A DNA stretch of 64,000 bases from Actinoallomurus liliacearum. Its GTDB lineage: Bacteria; Actinomycetota; Actinomycetes; Streptosporangiales; Streptosporangiaceae. The notes beneath the pieces were generated by a model. It saw only the letters and a program-made list of their open reading frames with translations. It had not been told where the DNA came from and did no database searches. How positions within the stretch are numbered: position 1 is the stretch's first letter; every line of letters starts with the position of its first letter. Made by a program: the position numbers and the translations under genes. Of the stretch, positions 52,026 to 59,859 are shown in pieces. The stretch lies in NCBI RefSeq assembly GCF_039542035.1, contig NZ_BAABHJ010000008.1, forward strand, positions 744,001 through 808,000. The letters are read 5' to 3'.

Positions 52026-52847
52026 ATGTCGATCACGGATCAGGAGTTGGCGCTGACCGCGGCGCAGGCGGGAGCCGCTGTCGTGCACGCCATGTACGGC
52101 GCGTCGCTGGCGCGCTTCGAGAAAACCGCGGGTGACTTCGCCACGGCGGCGGACGTCGAAGCGGAGAAGGCCATCCTCGACGTCATCCGCGCCGCCCGGC
52201 CCGATGATGCCATCACGGGCGAGGAGAGCGGGCGTGCGGGTCCGGAGGGCGCGGAGCGCGGGTGGCTGGTCGATCCGCTGTGCGGCACGCTGAACTACGC
52301 CGTGCGCAACATGCTGGTCGGGGTGAACGTCGCGCTGCGCGTGGGCTCCGAGGTCACGGCTGCGGCCTGCGCCGACCCGTTCGCCGGTGAGGTGTTCTGG
52401 ACCGATGGCGCTCGCGCGTACGTCCGCCGCGACGGCGCGGACGAGCCGCTCGAGCCCTCATCGGACTCGCGGCTGGTGGACGTCAACCTCGATCCGCCGT
52501 TCCCCAACGAGCCGGACTTCCGGGCCGTTCGGCTGCTCGCCGACGCCGGGTTCGTCGAGCGGTTCCGGCCGCGGGTCGTCTCCACCACCCTGGCGGTGGC
52601 GTGGGTCGCCGCCGGTCGGCGGGCCGCGTACGTCACCGATGGTCATCTGCGGGACAGCGTGCACTTCGCCGCCGGGATCGCCTTGTGCCAGGCGGCCGGC
52701 TGCGTGGTGACCGGCATCCACGGTCAGCCCCTGCACACCGGCGCGGGCGGGCTCGTCGTGGCGGCCGACCAGGAGACGCACGCCGCGCTGCTGGAACTCA
52801 TCGGCGCCCAGCGCCCGCTGGGCTCGCCGTCGGTGTTGCCGGGATAG
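52026..52847 (+). CDS. Inositol monophosphatase-family protein with altered active site
   Basis: A 273-residue member of the lithium-sensitive phosphatase family. The fold is clear: FATAADVEAEKAI, TGEESG (metal ligand Glu), WLVDPLCGTLNYAV and HFAAGIALCQAAG. But the canonical DPxDGT motif reads DPLCGT, replacing the second Asp ligand by Cys, and the W-D-x-A-A-G metal site reads V-H-F-A-A-G. The usual phosphatase activity may be reduced or changed, perhaps a nucleotide or lipid-linked substrate. The similar actinomycete subfamily is known to me only as such sequences, not functionally. Confidence 0.82.
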   Translation: MSITDQELALTAAQAGAAVVHAMYGASLARFEKTAGDFATAADVEAEKAILDVIRAARPDDAITGEESGRAGPEGAERGWLVDPLCGTLNYAVRNMLVGVNVALRVGSEVTAAACADPFAGEVFWTDGARAYVRRDGADEPLEPSSDSRLVDVNLDPPFPNEPDFRAVRLLADAGFVERFRPRVVSTTLAVAWVAAGRRAAYVTDGHLRDSVHFAAGIALCQAAGCVVTGIHGQPLHTGAGGLVVAADQETHAALLELIGAQRPLGSPSVLPG

Positions 52848-52914
52848 AAGGCGTGCACAGGACGAAGCGCGGTCCACTACGGCGGCGAAGTGGCCGTCTC
52901 GGCGGCGCGGGCGG

Positions 52915-53247
52915 CTATCCGCCGTGTCCGTCGGGGATGACCGGCAGCTTCTGCGTCAGCACACTCTCGGAGGCGACGGTCGCCTTGGCGAAGACGGTCT
53001 TCTGGTGACGCAGTGCGCCGTTCTCCCGCAGCAGGTCGTCGGCTTCGGCGCGCAGCCGGGCCACCCTCGCGCTCATCCGTACGTGGACGGCCACCCCGCC
53101 CACTCCGACCCCGACCGCGAACGCGGCCAGCGCGGGAATCCACGGCGCGGCGACCGCGGCGACCGCCAGAGGCAGCACGATCAAGATCACGCGGGCCTTG
53201 TCGGCCGCCCGGTCCAACGCGGCGTTGAGACGCCTCGGGATCTTCAC
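52915..53247 (-). CDS. Small membrane protein with C-terminal coiled coil
   Basis: A 110-residue protein: amphipathic start (VKIPRRLNAALDRAADKARV), a membrane hairpin at about 20-55 (ILIVLPLAVAAVAAPWIPALAAFAVGVGVGGVAV), and a coiled coil (ARVARLRAEADDLLRENGALRHQ). The start is GTG 53247, preceded by GGGAGGAAG; the frame continues upstream without further sites. Family unknown. Confidence 0.7.
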   Translation of the reverse strand: MKIPRRLNAALDRAADKARVILIVLPLAVAAVAAPWIPALAAFAVGVGVGGVAVHVRMSARVARLRAEADDLLRENGALRHQKTVFAKATVASESVLTQKLPVIPDGHGG

Positions 53248-53559
53248 GCTTGCTTCCTCCCACGACCGCACCCGATCCGACAGCGAAGGTCGTTCTTCCA
53301 CCAGGAGCCGGAACATAACCTCGGGGATCTGCAGGCGGCCTCGGCGCGATCCGCAGCGCCCTCGACGACGTCGAGGAACGCCGCTTCACCCCCACCGCGC
53401 TCGCCGCGCGAGCCGACCGCGTCCCGGACGCCTGACGACGCATACGCGGACCCGGGTGGCATGAATGGGGAGACGCGCGTCACACCCGGCCGGCGTGTCA
53501 CATTTTCGCGGGCCGTGCCGTCAAGGAGGTGTAACAGCCACCCCGGCAAGGAGATCACG
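53248..53559. other. Gap with an unidentified startless frame
   Basis: The 312-bp gap before the AhpD-like gene has a plus-strand frame ending at 53435 (LGAIRSALDDVEERRFTPTA) with no start and a stop just before it; possibly a gene relic. A GGAGGTGTAAC stretch near 53524 precedes no obvious gene other than the next one. Nothing else is seen. Confidence 0.4.
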
Positions 53560-54033
53560 ATGGAAGCCCGGCTCAACTACTACGGCAACCCGGTCGCGGC
53601 GAAGTTCGCGAAGTACATCAACTCGGCGGGCAAGGTCGTGGGGGACTCGACGCTGCCGGCCGCGACGCAGGAACTGGTGAAGATCCGCGCCAGCCAGATC
53701 AACGGCTGCGGCGTCTGCCTCGACATGCACACCAAGGACGCCGCGCACGCCGGGGAGACCTCGCTGCGCCTCAACCTGATCGCGGCCTGGAGGGAGGCCA
53801 AGGTCTTCACCGAGGCCGAGCGCGCCGCCCTGGAACTGACCGAGCAGGGCACCCGCGTCGCCGACGCCGCTGGTGGCGTCACGGACGAGGCCTGGGCGAA
53901 CGCGGCCAAGCACTACGACGAGGAGCAGCTCACCGCCCTCGTGTCCCTGATCGCCCTGATCAACGCCTATAACCGCATGAACCTCATCACCCAGCAGCCC
54001 GCCGGCGACTACCAGCCCGGCCAGTGGGGATGA
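53560..54033 (+). CDS. Carboxymuconolactone decarboxylase / AhpD-like protein
   Basis: A 157-residue peroxidase-type protein. The AhpD-like catalytic motif NGCGVCLDMHT has Cys50, Cys53 and His57, with ASQINGC before it. In family members this CxxCxxxH site acts in alkylhydroperoxide reduction or as a disulfide reductase. The start ATG 53560 follows CAAGGAG. No alkylhydroperoxide partner is linked; a MerR gene lies downstream on the same strand but with its own promoter. Confidence 0.88.
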   Translation: MEARLNYYGNPVAAKFAKYINSAGKVVGDSTLPAATQELVKIRASQINGCGVCLDMHTKDAAHAGETSLRLNLIAAWREAKVFTEAERAALELTEQGTRVADAAGGVTDEAWANAAKHYDEEQLTALVSLIALINAYNRMNLITQQPAGDYQPGQWG

Positions 54034-54097
54034 CCGACCGTCGGCCCGGCCCGGCCTCCCCTCGCGAGGCCGGGCCGGGTCGACCTGCGACCGGTTC

Positions 54098-54129
54098 TTG
54101 ACCTTCGAGTCGACTCGAATGTCTACCGT
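54098..54129 (+). promoter_or_regulatory. MerR-type promoter with operator palindrome
   Basis: TTGACC (-35, 54098-54103) and TACCGT (-10, 54124-54129) are separated by 20 bp holding the perfect palindrome TTCGAGTCGACTCGAA (54104-54119). Overlong spacers with a central palindrome are the hallmark of MerR-activated promoters. Transcription would start almost at the GTG 54137, giving a leaderless mRNA. Confidence 0.7.
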
Positions 54130-54136
54130 CGGTCCT

Positions 54137-54871
54137 GTGCGCATCTCTCAACTCGCCGAACGTACCGGCGTCCCGGCCACCACGCTGCGCTTCTACGAGA
54201 CCGCCGGTCTGTTGCCGGCGGACCGGACCCCGGCCGGATACCGCAGCTACGGCCCGGACGCGATCGAGCGGCTGTCGTTCATCGGCGCCGCCAAGCACTT
54301 GGGCCTGCCGCTGGAAGAGATCGCCGAACTGCTGCTGGTCTGGGAGTCCGGCGCCTGTGCGGACGTGAAGGCCGACCTGCGGCCTCGGGTGGCCGCACGC
54401 CTAACGGAGGCCGAACGCCGTACCGCGGAGCTGACCGCCTTCGCCGCCTCGCTGCACCGGGCGCTGGCCCGCCTGGACGCCCTGCCCGACCGGGCCGGCC
54501 GGTGCGATCCCGAGTGCGGCCTCCTCACCCCGCCGCCGGCCGAGTCGTCCCCATGCGCGGAGCGCGACGGCGAACGGTGGCGCACCGCACCGGTGGCCTG
54601 TTCGCTCACCGGCCAGGACGTGGCCGAACGCGCCGCGCACTGGCAGCGGCTCCTGGCCGGTGCCGGGCGAGAACCCATCGACGAGGGCGTACGGCTCACG
54701 CTGCCCGCCGAGCACGCGGGCGAACTCGCCGCGCTCGCCGCCGAGGAACAGCGGTGCTGCCCGTTCTTCGACTTCCGCCTCCACCTGGACGGCCCCGTGG
54801 CGCACCTGGAGGTCCGAGCCCCCGCCGACGGCGCTACCCTGCTCACCGACCTGTTCGGCCCAGCCACCTGA
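54137..54871 (+). CDS. MerR-family regulator with C-terminal Cys-rich domain
   Basis: A 244-residue regulator. The N-terminal winged helix has VRISQLAERTGVPATTLRFYETAGLLPADRTPAGYRSY. The rest is longer than usual: a dimerisation helix, Cys-containing RCDPECGLL, then a second region with VACSLTGQDVAERAAHWQRLLAG, EEQRCCPFFDFRL and TLLTDLF. The Cys cluster suggests metal sensing. GTG 54137 lies 8 bp after the -10. The YnfA gene downstream (59 bp later) may be a target. Confidence 0.85.
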   Translation: MRISQLAERTGVPATTLRFYETAGLLPADRTPAGYRSYGPDAIERLSFIGAAKHLGLPLEEIAELLLVWESGACADVKADLRPRVAARLTEAERRTAELTAFAASLHRALARLDALPDRAGRCDPECGLLTPPPAESSPCAERDGERWRTAPVACSLTGQDVAERAAHWQRLLAGAGREPIDEGVRLTLPAEHAGELAALAAEEQRCCPFFDFRLHLDGPVAHLEVRAPADGATLLTDLFGPAT

Positions 54872-54929
54872 CCGGCCGTCGTCCTGCGGCCCGAAAGCCG
54901 GGCCGCTGCTCAGAAAGATCCGTGCCGTC

Positions 54930-55265
54930 ATGCTCGTCGCCCGCTCGATCGCCCTGTTCCTCCTCGCCGCGCTCTTCGAGATCGGCGGTGCCTGGCTGGT
55001 CTGGCAGGGCGTACGCGAGCACCGTGGCTGGGTCTGGATCGGGGCCGGCATCGTCGCGCTGGGCGTCTACGGCTTCGTCGCCTGCGGTCAGCCCGATACG
55101 CACTTCGGCCGGATCCTGGCCGCCTACGGCGGCGTCTTCGTCGCCGGATCACTCGCCTGGGGCATGGCCTTCGACGGATTCCGCCCCGACCGCTGGGACG
55201 TGATCGGCGCGCTGATCTGCCTCGCCGGGGTGGCCGTCATCATGTACGCCCCACGCGGCCACTGA
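54930..55265 (+). CDS. YnfA-family membrane protein
   Basis: A 111-residue protein with four membrane helices of the YnfA/UPF0060 family (LAALFEIGGAWLVWQGVREH, ALGVYGFVACGQPDTHFGRILAAYGGVFVAGSLAWG, RWDVIGALICLAGVAVIMY). Members resemble small multidrug-resistance pumps; the conserved Glu15 (FEIGGAWLVW) is the likely proton/substrate site. ATG 54930. It is downstream of the MerR gene and may respond to it. Confidence 0.88.
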   Translation: MLVARSIALFLLAALFEIGGAWLVWQGVREHRGWVWIGAGIVALGVYGFVACGQPDTHFGRILAAYGGVFVAGSLAWGMAFDGFRPDRWDVIGALICLAGVAVIMYAPRGH

Positions 55266-55302
55266 CGCCCACCGGCGTACGCGGCGATCTCGCAAGCGCC
55301 GT

Positions 55303-55349
55303 GATCACTGGCAAATGACGTCCATAGAACGCAGCGATCGCCAGTGATC
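55303..55349. repeat. 47-bp palindromic repeat (copy 2)
   Basis: Starts GATCACTGGCAAATGAC and ends CGATCGCCAGTGATC; with flanks it extends to GTGATCAC on each side. It aligns without gaps to the reverse complement of 20040-20086. Placed after ynfA, 100 bp before a TetR gene; probably a mobile or terminator-like element. Confidence 0.75.
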
Positions 55350-55426
55350 ACCGAAGCCAGGCGGGCAGGCGGCGGTCTGACTCCTCCTAGGAACTCGGGG
55401 CCCTCGAGCTTCCCCCTTGCGCCGGT

Positions 55427-55462
55427 TTGCTTGAGCGAGCTAGTTTTTGCTTATGCGAGCAA
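55427..55462. promoter_or_regulatory. Direct-repeat operator overlapping TetR start
   Basis: TTGCTTGAGCGAGC (55427-55440) and TTGCTTATGCGAGC (55447-55460) are repeated with a 20-bp period; the second overlaps the ATG of the TetR gene and extends to a partial palindrome ending in AA. A probable autoregulatory site. Confidence 0.6.
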
Positions 55463-56055
55463 GAACGTTCACCGAGTCGGGCAGACGCGCCCAGATCGTG
55501 CGGGCGGCGATCGAGGTGATCGCCGATGTCGGCTACGCCAAGGCGTCCTTCAGCCGGATCGCCAAGCAGGCGGGCCTGTCGAGCACCGGCATGATCAGCT
55601 ACCACTTCGCCGGCAAGGACGACCTGCTCGCGGCGTGCGTCGCCGAGATCGAGGAGGTCACCGGGGCGTTCATGCAGCCGCGCATCGACGCCGCCGAGGG
55701 CCATGTCGCGCAGTTGCGCGCCTACGTCGAGGCGAACGTCGCGATGGTCGGCGAGCACCCCGCCGCCGTCCGCGCGCTGATCGACATCGTGAAGAACTCC
55801 GCCGGGCAGAGCGTCGCCGTCAACGGACGTCTCGCCGTCTTCGAGGAGCACTTCCGCGCCGGGCAGGCCGCGGGCGCCTTCCACTCCTTCGACACCCGGA
55901 CCGTGGCGATCGCCCTCACCGCCGGCCTGGACGCCGTCGTCGTCACCGCGGCCGCCGCCGCACCCGGCCCCACCGAGCTCTCCCGGCTGGGCCGCGAACT
56001 CGCCGACCTGTACGTGCGGGCGACCGCAGCCGATCCCAAGGAGGGATCCGCATGA
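55453..56055 (+). CDS. TetR-family regulator
   Basis: A 200-residue repressor. The helix-turn-helix is in AQIVRAAIEVIADVGYAKASFSRIAKQAGLSSTGMISYHFAGKDDLLAA. ATG 55453 is chosen; an in-frame TTG at 55447 is possible. Its stop overlaps the start of the downstream membrane gene (ATGA), so the two are translated together. The start codon lies inside the repeat operator, implying short or no leader. Confidence 0.85.
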   Translation: MRARTFTESGRRAQIVRAAIEVIADVGYAKASFSRIAKQAGLSSTGMISYHFAGKDDLLAACVAEIEEVTGAFMQPRIDAAEGHVAQLRAYVEANVAMVGEHPAAVRALIDIVKNSAGQSVAVNGRLAVFEEHFRAGQAAGAFHSFDTRTVAIALTAGLDAVVVTAAAAAPGPTELSRLGRELADLYVRATAADPKEGSA

Positions 56056-56714
56056 TGATCGACGAGAAGGCCGCGCCCGACGCGGGCCTGCGCCGGGTGA
56101 TCCGCGCCAACGTGATGACCGTCGTGTTCGAGGTGGTCGTGCCGATGGTGCTGTTCTACGGTCTGCGCGCCGCGGGTGTGAGCCAGTGGTGGGCGCTGAT
56201 GGCCGGCGTCCTGGTCGCCGCGCCGTACGCGGTGTGGACCATCGCCCGCGACCGCCGGATCGACCTGCTCGCCCTGGTCACGTTGAGCATCCTGCTGCTG
56301 TCCGTCGTCCTCGGCCTGCTGTCGGACGACCCGCGCAGCCTCGCGATCCGGGAGGGGTGGACCGCAGCGCTGGGCGGCCTGTTCGGCGCGTGGATGCTGG
56401 TCTCGGTGTTCGTCGGCAGGCCCGCCCAGCTCACGCTGGGCCGCGCGATCGCCGAGATCAAGCGCGGCGCCGAGGGCGCGGCCGCGTGGGCGGCCCGCTG
56501 GGACACCGACGCCCGCTTCCGGCGCGGGCTGCGCATCGACACCGCCGTCTGGGGCGCCGTGCTGCTGGCCAACGCGGTGGTGCACGTCGTCCTCGTCTAC
56601 ACGCTGCCGATCGACCTCATCTCCCTGGTCACCACCGTGGCCTGGTTCGCCGCGATGGCCTGCCTGATCGCCTGGCACGTCTGGTACCTCCGCAAGGAGA
56701 ACCTCGAGGCCTGA
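56052..56714 (+). CDS. VC0807-like membrane protein
   Basis: A 220-residue membrane protein with about five helices. VRRVIRANVMTVVFEVVVPMVLFYGLRAAGVSQWWALMAGVL and WTAALGGLFGAWMLVSVFVGRP resemble the VC0807 family. A soluble middle segment (RAIAEIKRGAEGAAAWAARWDTDARFR) contains a helical region. It is coupled to the TetR gene, which probably controls it. Function unknown. Confidence 0.78.
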   Translation: MMIDEKAAPDAGLRRVIRANVMTVVFEVVVPMVLFYGLRAAGVSQWWALMAGVLVAAPYAVWTIARDRRIDLLALVTLSILLLSVVLGLLSDDPRSLAIREGWTAALGGLFGAWMLVSVFVGRPAQLTLGRAIAEIKRGAEGAAAWAARWDTDARFRRGLRIDTAVWGAVLLANAVVHVVLVYTLPIDLISLVTTVAWFAAMACLIAWHVWYLRKENLEA

Positions 56715-56875
56715 CGTCGTACTCGGCTACGGACGCTGCGAGGTTCGCTCGCGGCGACGACCCGACGATGCTGGATGCCGTCGCCTTCGGCGGCAACGTC
56801 CAGGTCTCCGGCCGCTACGACCGCAAGGTCGTGACCGCCAGCGCGTTCGGCGGACGCGTCCGCTACCTGAACTAG
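56715..56875 (+). pseudogene. C-terminal relic of an unidentified protein
   Basis: A frame entering from the VC0807 gene ends MLDAVAFGGNVQVSGRYDRK... VRYLN at 56875 in a different frame; the GGxVxVSG pattern looks like the last strands of a beta-repeat (DUF4097/LiaF-like) protein. No start of its own. A relic or fusion remnant. Confidence 0.35.
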
Positions 56876-56895
56876 CGATCGACGATCGCCAACCG

Positions 56896-56955
56896 CAGGG
56901 CCCGGCGTCACCGCCGGGCCCTGTTCGCGGCGACCCTGGCGTCTAGGCGCCAGGG
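56896..56955. terminator. Two tandem hairpin terminators
   Basis: CAGGGCCCGGCG with its complement (56896-56923, 12 pairs, loop TCAC) and CCCTGGCG with CGCCAGGG (56934-56955). They lie between convergent genes and can stop both. Confidence 0.8.
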
Positions 56956-56985
56956 GCCCGGGTGGCCGGCCCAGGTCGCCCCGTC

Positions 56986-57291
56986 CTACTTGGAGCCTCG
57001 TTGGTGGTGGCCGGGATGCGGCTTAAGAGGTCGCCGCTTTGGCGGGCAAACGCGGTGACATGAGATCCGCACCCAGTGCGGGCAGCGCTGATGGCGCCGA
57101 CATTTCGGGCGTATGGTGCGGCACACTTTCCGGCACCCATCGAACGGCGCGTACGAGGCAGTGGTCGACACATGTCCTGCGGAGAAAAAGCCCGCTCGTG
57201 TCGCGGCGGAGACCACGGGCGCCTCGGATGCCGCTCCCCCGGCGACCGCCAGGGCAAGGACGGCGGAGATCAAGCAACGTTTGATCTTCAC
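56986..57291 (-). CDS. Secreted cationic six-cysteine peptide
   Basis: A 101-residue exported protein. The start is GTG 57291 with an excellent GGGGAGG site 8 nt upstream. A Sec signal peptide covers about 1-30 (MKIKRCLISAVLALAVAGGA; cleavage after VSAA). The mature part has six Cys at 53, 57, 64, 70, 78 and 82 (C-x3-C-x6-C-x5-C-x7-C-x3-C), 17 Lys/Arg, many His and only one acidic residue. I recognise no family. Paired CxxxC motifs and strong positive charge recall disulfide-stabilised antimicrobial peptides, but this is inference. No processing or immunity gene is adjacent. Confidence 0.7.
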   Translation of the reverse strand: MKIKRCLISAVLALAVAGGAASEAPVVSAATRAGFFSAGHVSTTASYAPFDGCRKVCRTIRPKCRRHQRCPHWVRISCHRVCPPKRRPLKPHPGHHQRGSK

Positions 57292-57662
57292 AGGGATTAC
57301 CTCCCCTGATGATTCGACTTCCGCAGAGGCAGTACTACGCCACTTGTTCCGCCCATGCCCAGATCAGGCTCGACAAGAGACGACTTATCGGGCAAATTTC
57401 CTGCGAGTTGAGCGCATGGTTACGGAACCTGGATTCAACCGCTGAGCAGCGCCGCGGCGGCATCTCCAGGCGACGGCGCCGCTCCTGGGCCGGCCCTCCC
57501 ATGTCCACGCGTGGCCGCTCGACGACCAGTGATCTTCCCGGAGCGTGTATCGCGGACGTATCGAGAATCGCATACGCCACCGCAACGGTCTCCCGTCTTC
57601 AGTGGAGGCATGGACCACAGCGCATCAACGGCCGGTTCCTCCGTCGGGAAGGGACTGTGACC
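57292..57662. other. Divergent promoter region
   Basis: A 371-bp gap between the peptide gene and the serine hydrolase gene, more AT-rich than the surroundings at 57300-57420. No RNA or gene is recognised; it must hold both promoters. Confidence 0.5.
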
Positions 57663-58901
57663 ATGAACTCGGATTCCGCAGGTGGTGTCGACCGGCGGCG
57701 GCTGCTCGGGTGGGGCGGGTTGGCGGCCGCCGGCGTGGTGGCCGGCGCGTCGCTGGTGGGCGCCCCGCCCGGCCACGCCGCCCCGGCCCCGACCGACGAC
57801 GACCAGATCCCGCCGGACACCCTGCCCGGCGGGGCCTACGACCGGTACGTGGCGAAGCTGGCCGCCGAGGGGAAGTTCTCCGGCGTGGTGCTGTTGTCGC
57901 ACCGGGGCCGGACGGTGCTGTCCCGCAGCTATGGCATGGCCGACGAGGAGAAGGGGATCGCCAACCACGAGGGCACCGCGTTCAGCCTCAGCTCGGCGGG
58001 CAAGCCGTTCCACGCGGTGGCCATCCTGCAGCTGGCGCAGCAGGGCAAGGTGAAGCTGTCGGACACGGTGGGCACCCATCTGAAGGGCTTCGCGAAGGAG
58101 ATCGCCGAACAGGTGACCATCCACCACCTGTTGTCCGGCACCTCCGGGCTGGACAGCCCGGATGAGGACGTGCAACGCGTCTTCCAGAGCCGGGATGAGG
58201 TGCACGAGTACTACGAGCGGCGGGCCCGGCAGGCGAAGCCGGTGGGCGTCCCGGGCGTTCCCGACACCGCCCACGAGGAGGCGGAGGTCACCATTTCCGC
58301 GCTGATCGTGGAGGCGGTGACCGGCAAGACGTACTGGGACTACGCGCAGGAGAACATCTTCGGGCGCTGCGGCATGACCGGTTCGGCGTTCTACACCAGG
58401 CCGCAGTGGCTCACCGACAAGCACATCGCGCACCCGTACATGACGCTGGCCGACGGCAGCGTGGTGGACGCCGTCCGCAACCTGGACAAGAGCAGCCCGG
58501 ATCCGAACGTACCCGGCAAGAATCCGGGCCGCGCCTTCATCGATGCCCCCGGGGACGGTGGGTTCGCCACCGCACCGGATCTGGTCCGGTTCGCGCGCGC
58601 GCTGGGCGACGGCACGGTGCTGGACCGGCCCTGGGCCGAGGTGCTCACCGCCGCCAAGATCCCCCATGGACCGGCGGTGTTCGGCGCGTACGGGATTCCG
58701 GTCTCCATCGTCAACGGCCAGTGGATGTACCAGCGCGCCGGCGGCAACCCCGGTGTCAGCGCCAACTGGGACATCTACCCATACACCGGCTGGGTCGGTG
58801 TCATCCTCGGCAACTGCGACGGCGTGCCGCTGCCGGAGATGATCGGGCAGGAGATGCAGGCCATCACCGGGGCTCCGGCCGGCGGGGGGACGGGTGGCTG
58901 A
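57663..58901 (+). CDS. Tat-exported serine hydrolase (class C beta-lactamase family)
   Basis: A 412-residue exported protein. The twin-arginine signal (DRRRLLGWGGLAAAGVVAG) is at 9-28. The nucleophile motif SxxK is Ser111-Ala-Gly-Lys114 (SLSSAGKPFHAV), and later RAGGNPGVSANWDIYP resembles the HxG-type strand. The usual Tyr-x-Asn motif before ISALIVEAVTG is not seen; the region reads DTAHEEAEVT instead. It may act as an esterase or peptidase-like enzyme with altered base, or be inactive. A GTG two codons upstream is a possible start. Confidence 0.85.
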   Translation: MNSDSAGGVDRRRLLGWGGLAAAGVVAGASLVGAPPGHAAPAPTDDDQIPPDTLPGGAYDRYVAKLAAEGKFSGVVLLSHRGRTVLSRSYGMADEEKGIANHEGTAFSLSSAGKPFHAVAILQLAQQGKVKLSDTVGTHLKGFAKEIAEQVTIHHLLSGTSGLDSPDEDVQRVFQSRDEVHEYYERRARQAKPVGVPGVPDTAHEEAEVTISALIVEAVTGKTYWDYAQENIFGRCGMTGSAFYTRPQWLTDKHIAHPYMTLADGSVVDAVRNLDKSSPDPNVPGKNPGRAFIDAPGDGGFATAPDLVRFARALGDGTVLDRPWAEVLTAAKIPHGPAVFGAYGIPVSIVNGQWMYQRAGGNPGVSANWDIYPYTGWVGVILGNCDGVPLPEMIGQEMQAITGAPAGGGTGG

Positions 58902-59057
58902 GCTACCGGAGGAGGTCTTCCCACCCACGGCATCCAAGGCGGAGGGCGTGGCTTCAACGATCGCGCCAGGTGACCCGCAGGCACCCGCGACGAACTGCAC
59001 AAGTCCGAGACCGGCCCGCCCGGGGGACGCCCTCGGCTGAGACCGTTGCCGTCAAAG

Positions 59058-59088
59058 AGACCCCGGGCGATCTTCGCTCGGGGTCTTT
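59058..59088. terminator. Intrinsic terminator between hydrolase and VOC genes
   Basis: AGACCCCGGGCGA pairs with TCGCTCGGGGTCT (one G-T wobble), followed by TTT. Suitable for both convergent genes. Confidence 0.85.
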
Positions 59089-59096
59089 AGGCTTCT

Positions 59097-59492
59097 CTAG
59101 TTGGGTGGTGCCAGGGTACGCAGGACGTCGAACTCGTTGCCCTCAGGGTCGGCCATCACCACCCAGCTCCGGCCAGGGCCCTGGCCCACGTCCACCTTGG
59201 CGGCGCCAAGGCCAAGCAGCCTGGCCACCTCGTGGTCGGTACTGCCGTCGATCGGGCTGACGTCCAGATGGAGCCGGTTCTTCACGGTTTTGCCCTCCGG
59301 CACCTGTATGAACACCAGGGTGGGCGGCATCTGGCGGGCCCGGACCTCCTCGACGGTCGGCTCCCAGGAACCGATCTCGACCTTGTCCTCGCTCCGGTCG
59401 ATCACCTTGAAGTCCAGGACCGCGCACCAGAAGGCCGCGAGGCGCTCCGGATCGTGGCAGTCGACGACCAACTCGGTGAACCTACTTGTCAC
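59097..59492 (-). CDS. VOC-family (glyoxalase-like) protein
   Basis: A 131-residue vicinal-oxygen-chelate protein. It begins FTELVVDCHDPERLAAFWCAVLDF, has NRLHLDVSPIDGS in the middle (the metal-binding His region) and ends VVMADPEGNEFDVLRTL (metal-ligand Glu). The start GTG 59492 has GGGGGAG upstream. Such proteins are metal-dependent lyases, dioxygenases or resistance proteins; the exact reaction is unknown. The gap 59493-59859 holds the tRNA-like duplication and nothing else. Confidence 0.85.
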   Translation of the reverse strand: MTSRFTELVVDCHDPERLAAFWCAVLDFKVIDRSEDKVEIGSWEPTVEEVRARQMPPTLVFIQVPEGKTVKNRLHLDVSPIDGSTDHEVARLLGLGAAKVDVGQGPGRSWVVMADPEGNEFDVLRTLAPPN

Positions 59493-59605
59493 GGACTCCC
59501 CCAGACAGTGCGGACGGGGGCTCAGCCTATGAGGTTCCGCCACCCGTCCGACAAGTCCGGGATCGCCACGGCCACCAGCCCTCGGCGTCCCGCCGCACAT
59601 CGTCC

Positions 59606-59739
59606 ACGACCGTCCGTCCGCCAGTGCCCGTCCTCGTTGCCGTCAGGCGAGCCTCAGCCGGTGGACCGCTCAACCGCTCCTACCCGGGAGAACAAGAGCC
59701 TCCGGCCGGATTCGAACCGGCGACCTGCCGCTTACAAGG
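59606..59739. repeat. Duplicated 3' half of tRNA-Thr plus flank (att-like site)
   Basis: 45 bp at 59695-59739 are identical to 60696-60740, the 3' half of tRNA-Thr from the anticodon loop to the acceptor end. Weaker similarity continues on the outer side to about 59606 (matching to 60611). Spacing of the two copies is 1,001 bp. This is the arrangement of attachment sites of tRNA-targeting integrative elements. Confidence 0.85.
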
Positions 59740-59859
59740 AATACGGACACCCCTGGTCGCACTCCAATCCGCCAAGGTAGAAGGGGTCCGACGCGCGGGC
59801 GGGGGTGTCAGTGGTGGCCGTCGTTGCTGTCACCGCTGCTGTCACGGACGCCGGTGTCC

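Noticed and set aside
53336..53435. Possible small gene in the gap before the AhpD-like gene
   Set aside because: No start codon, a stop just upstream and no recognisable family; at most a relic.
59695..59739. A second tRNA gene
   Set aside because: Only the 3' half is present; the D-arm and 5' acceptor strand are missing, so it cannot be a functional tRNA.
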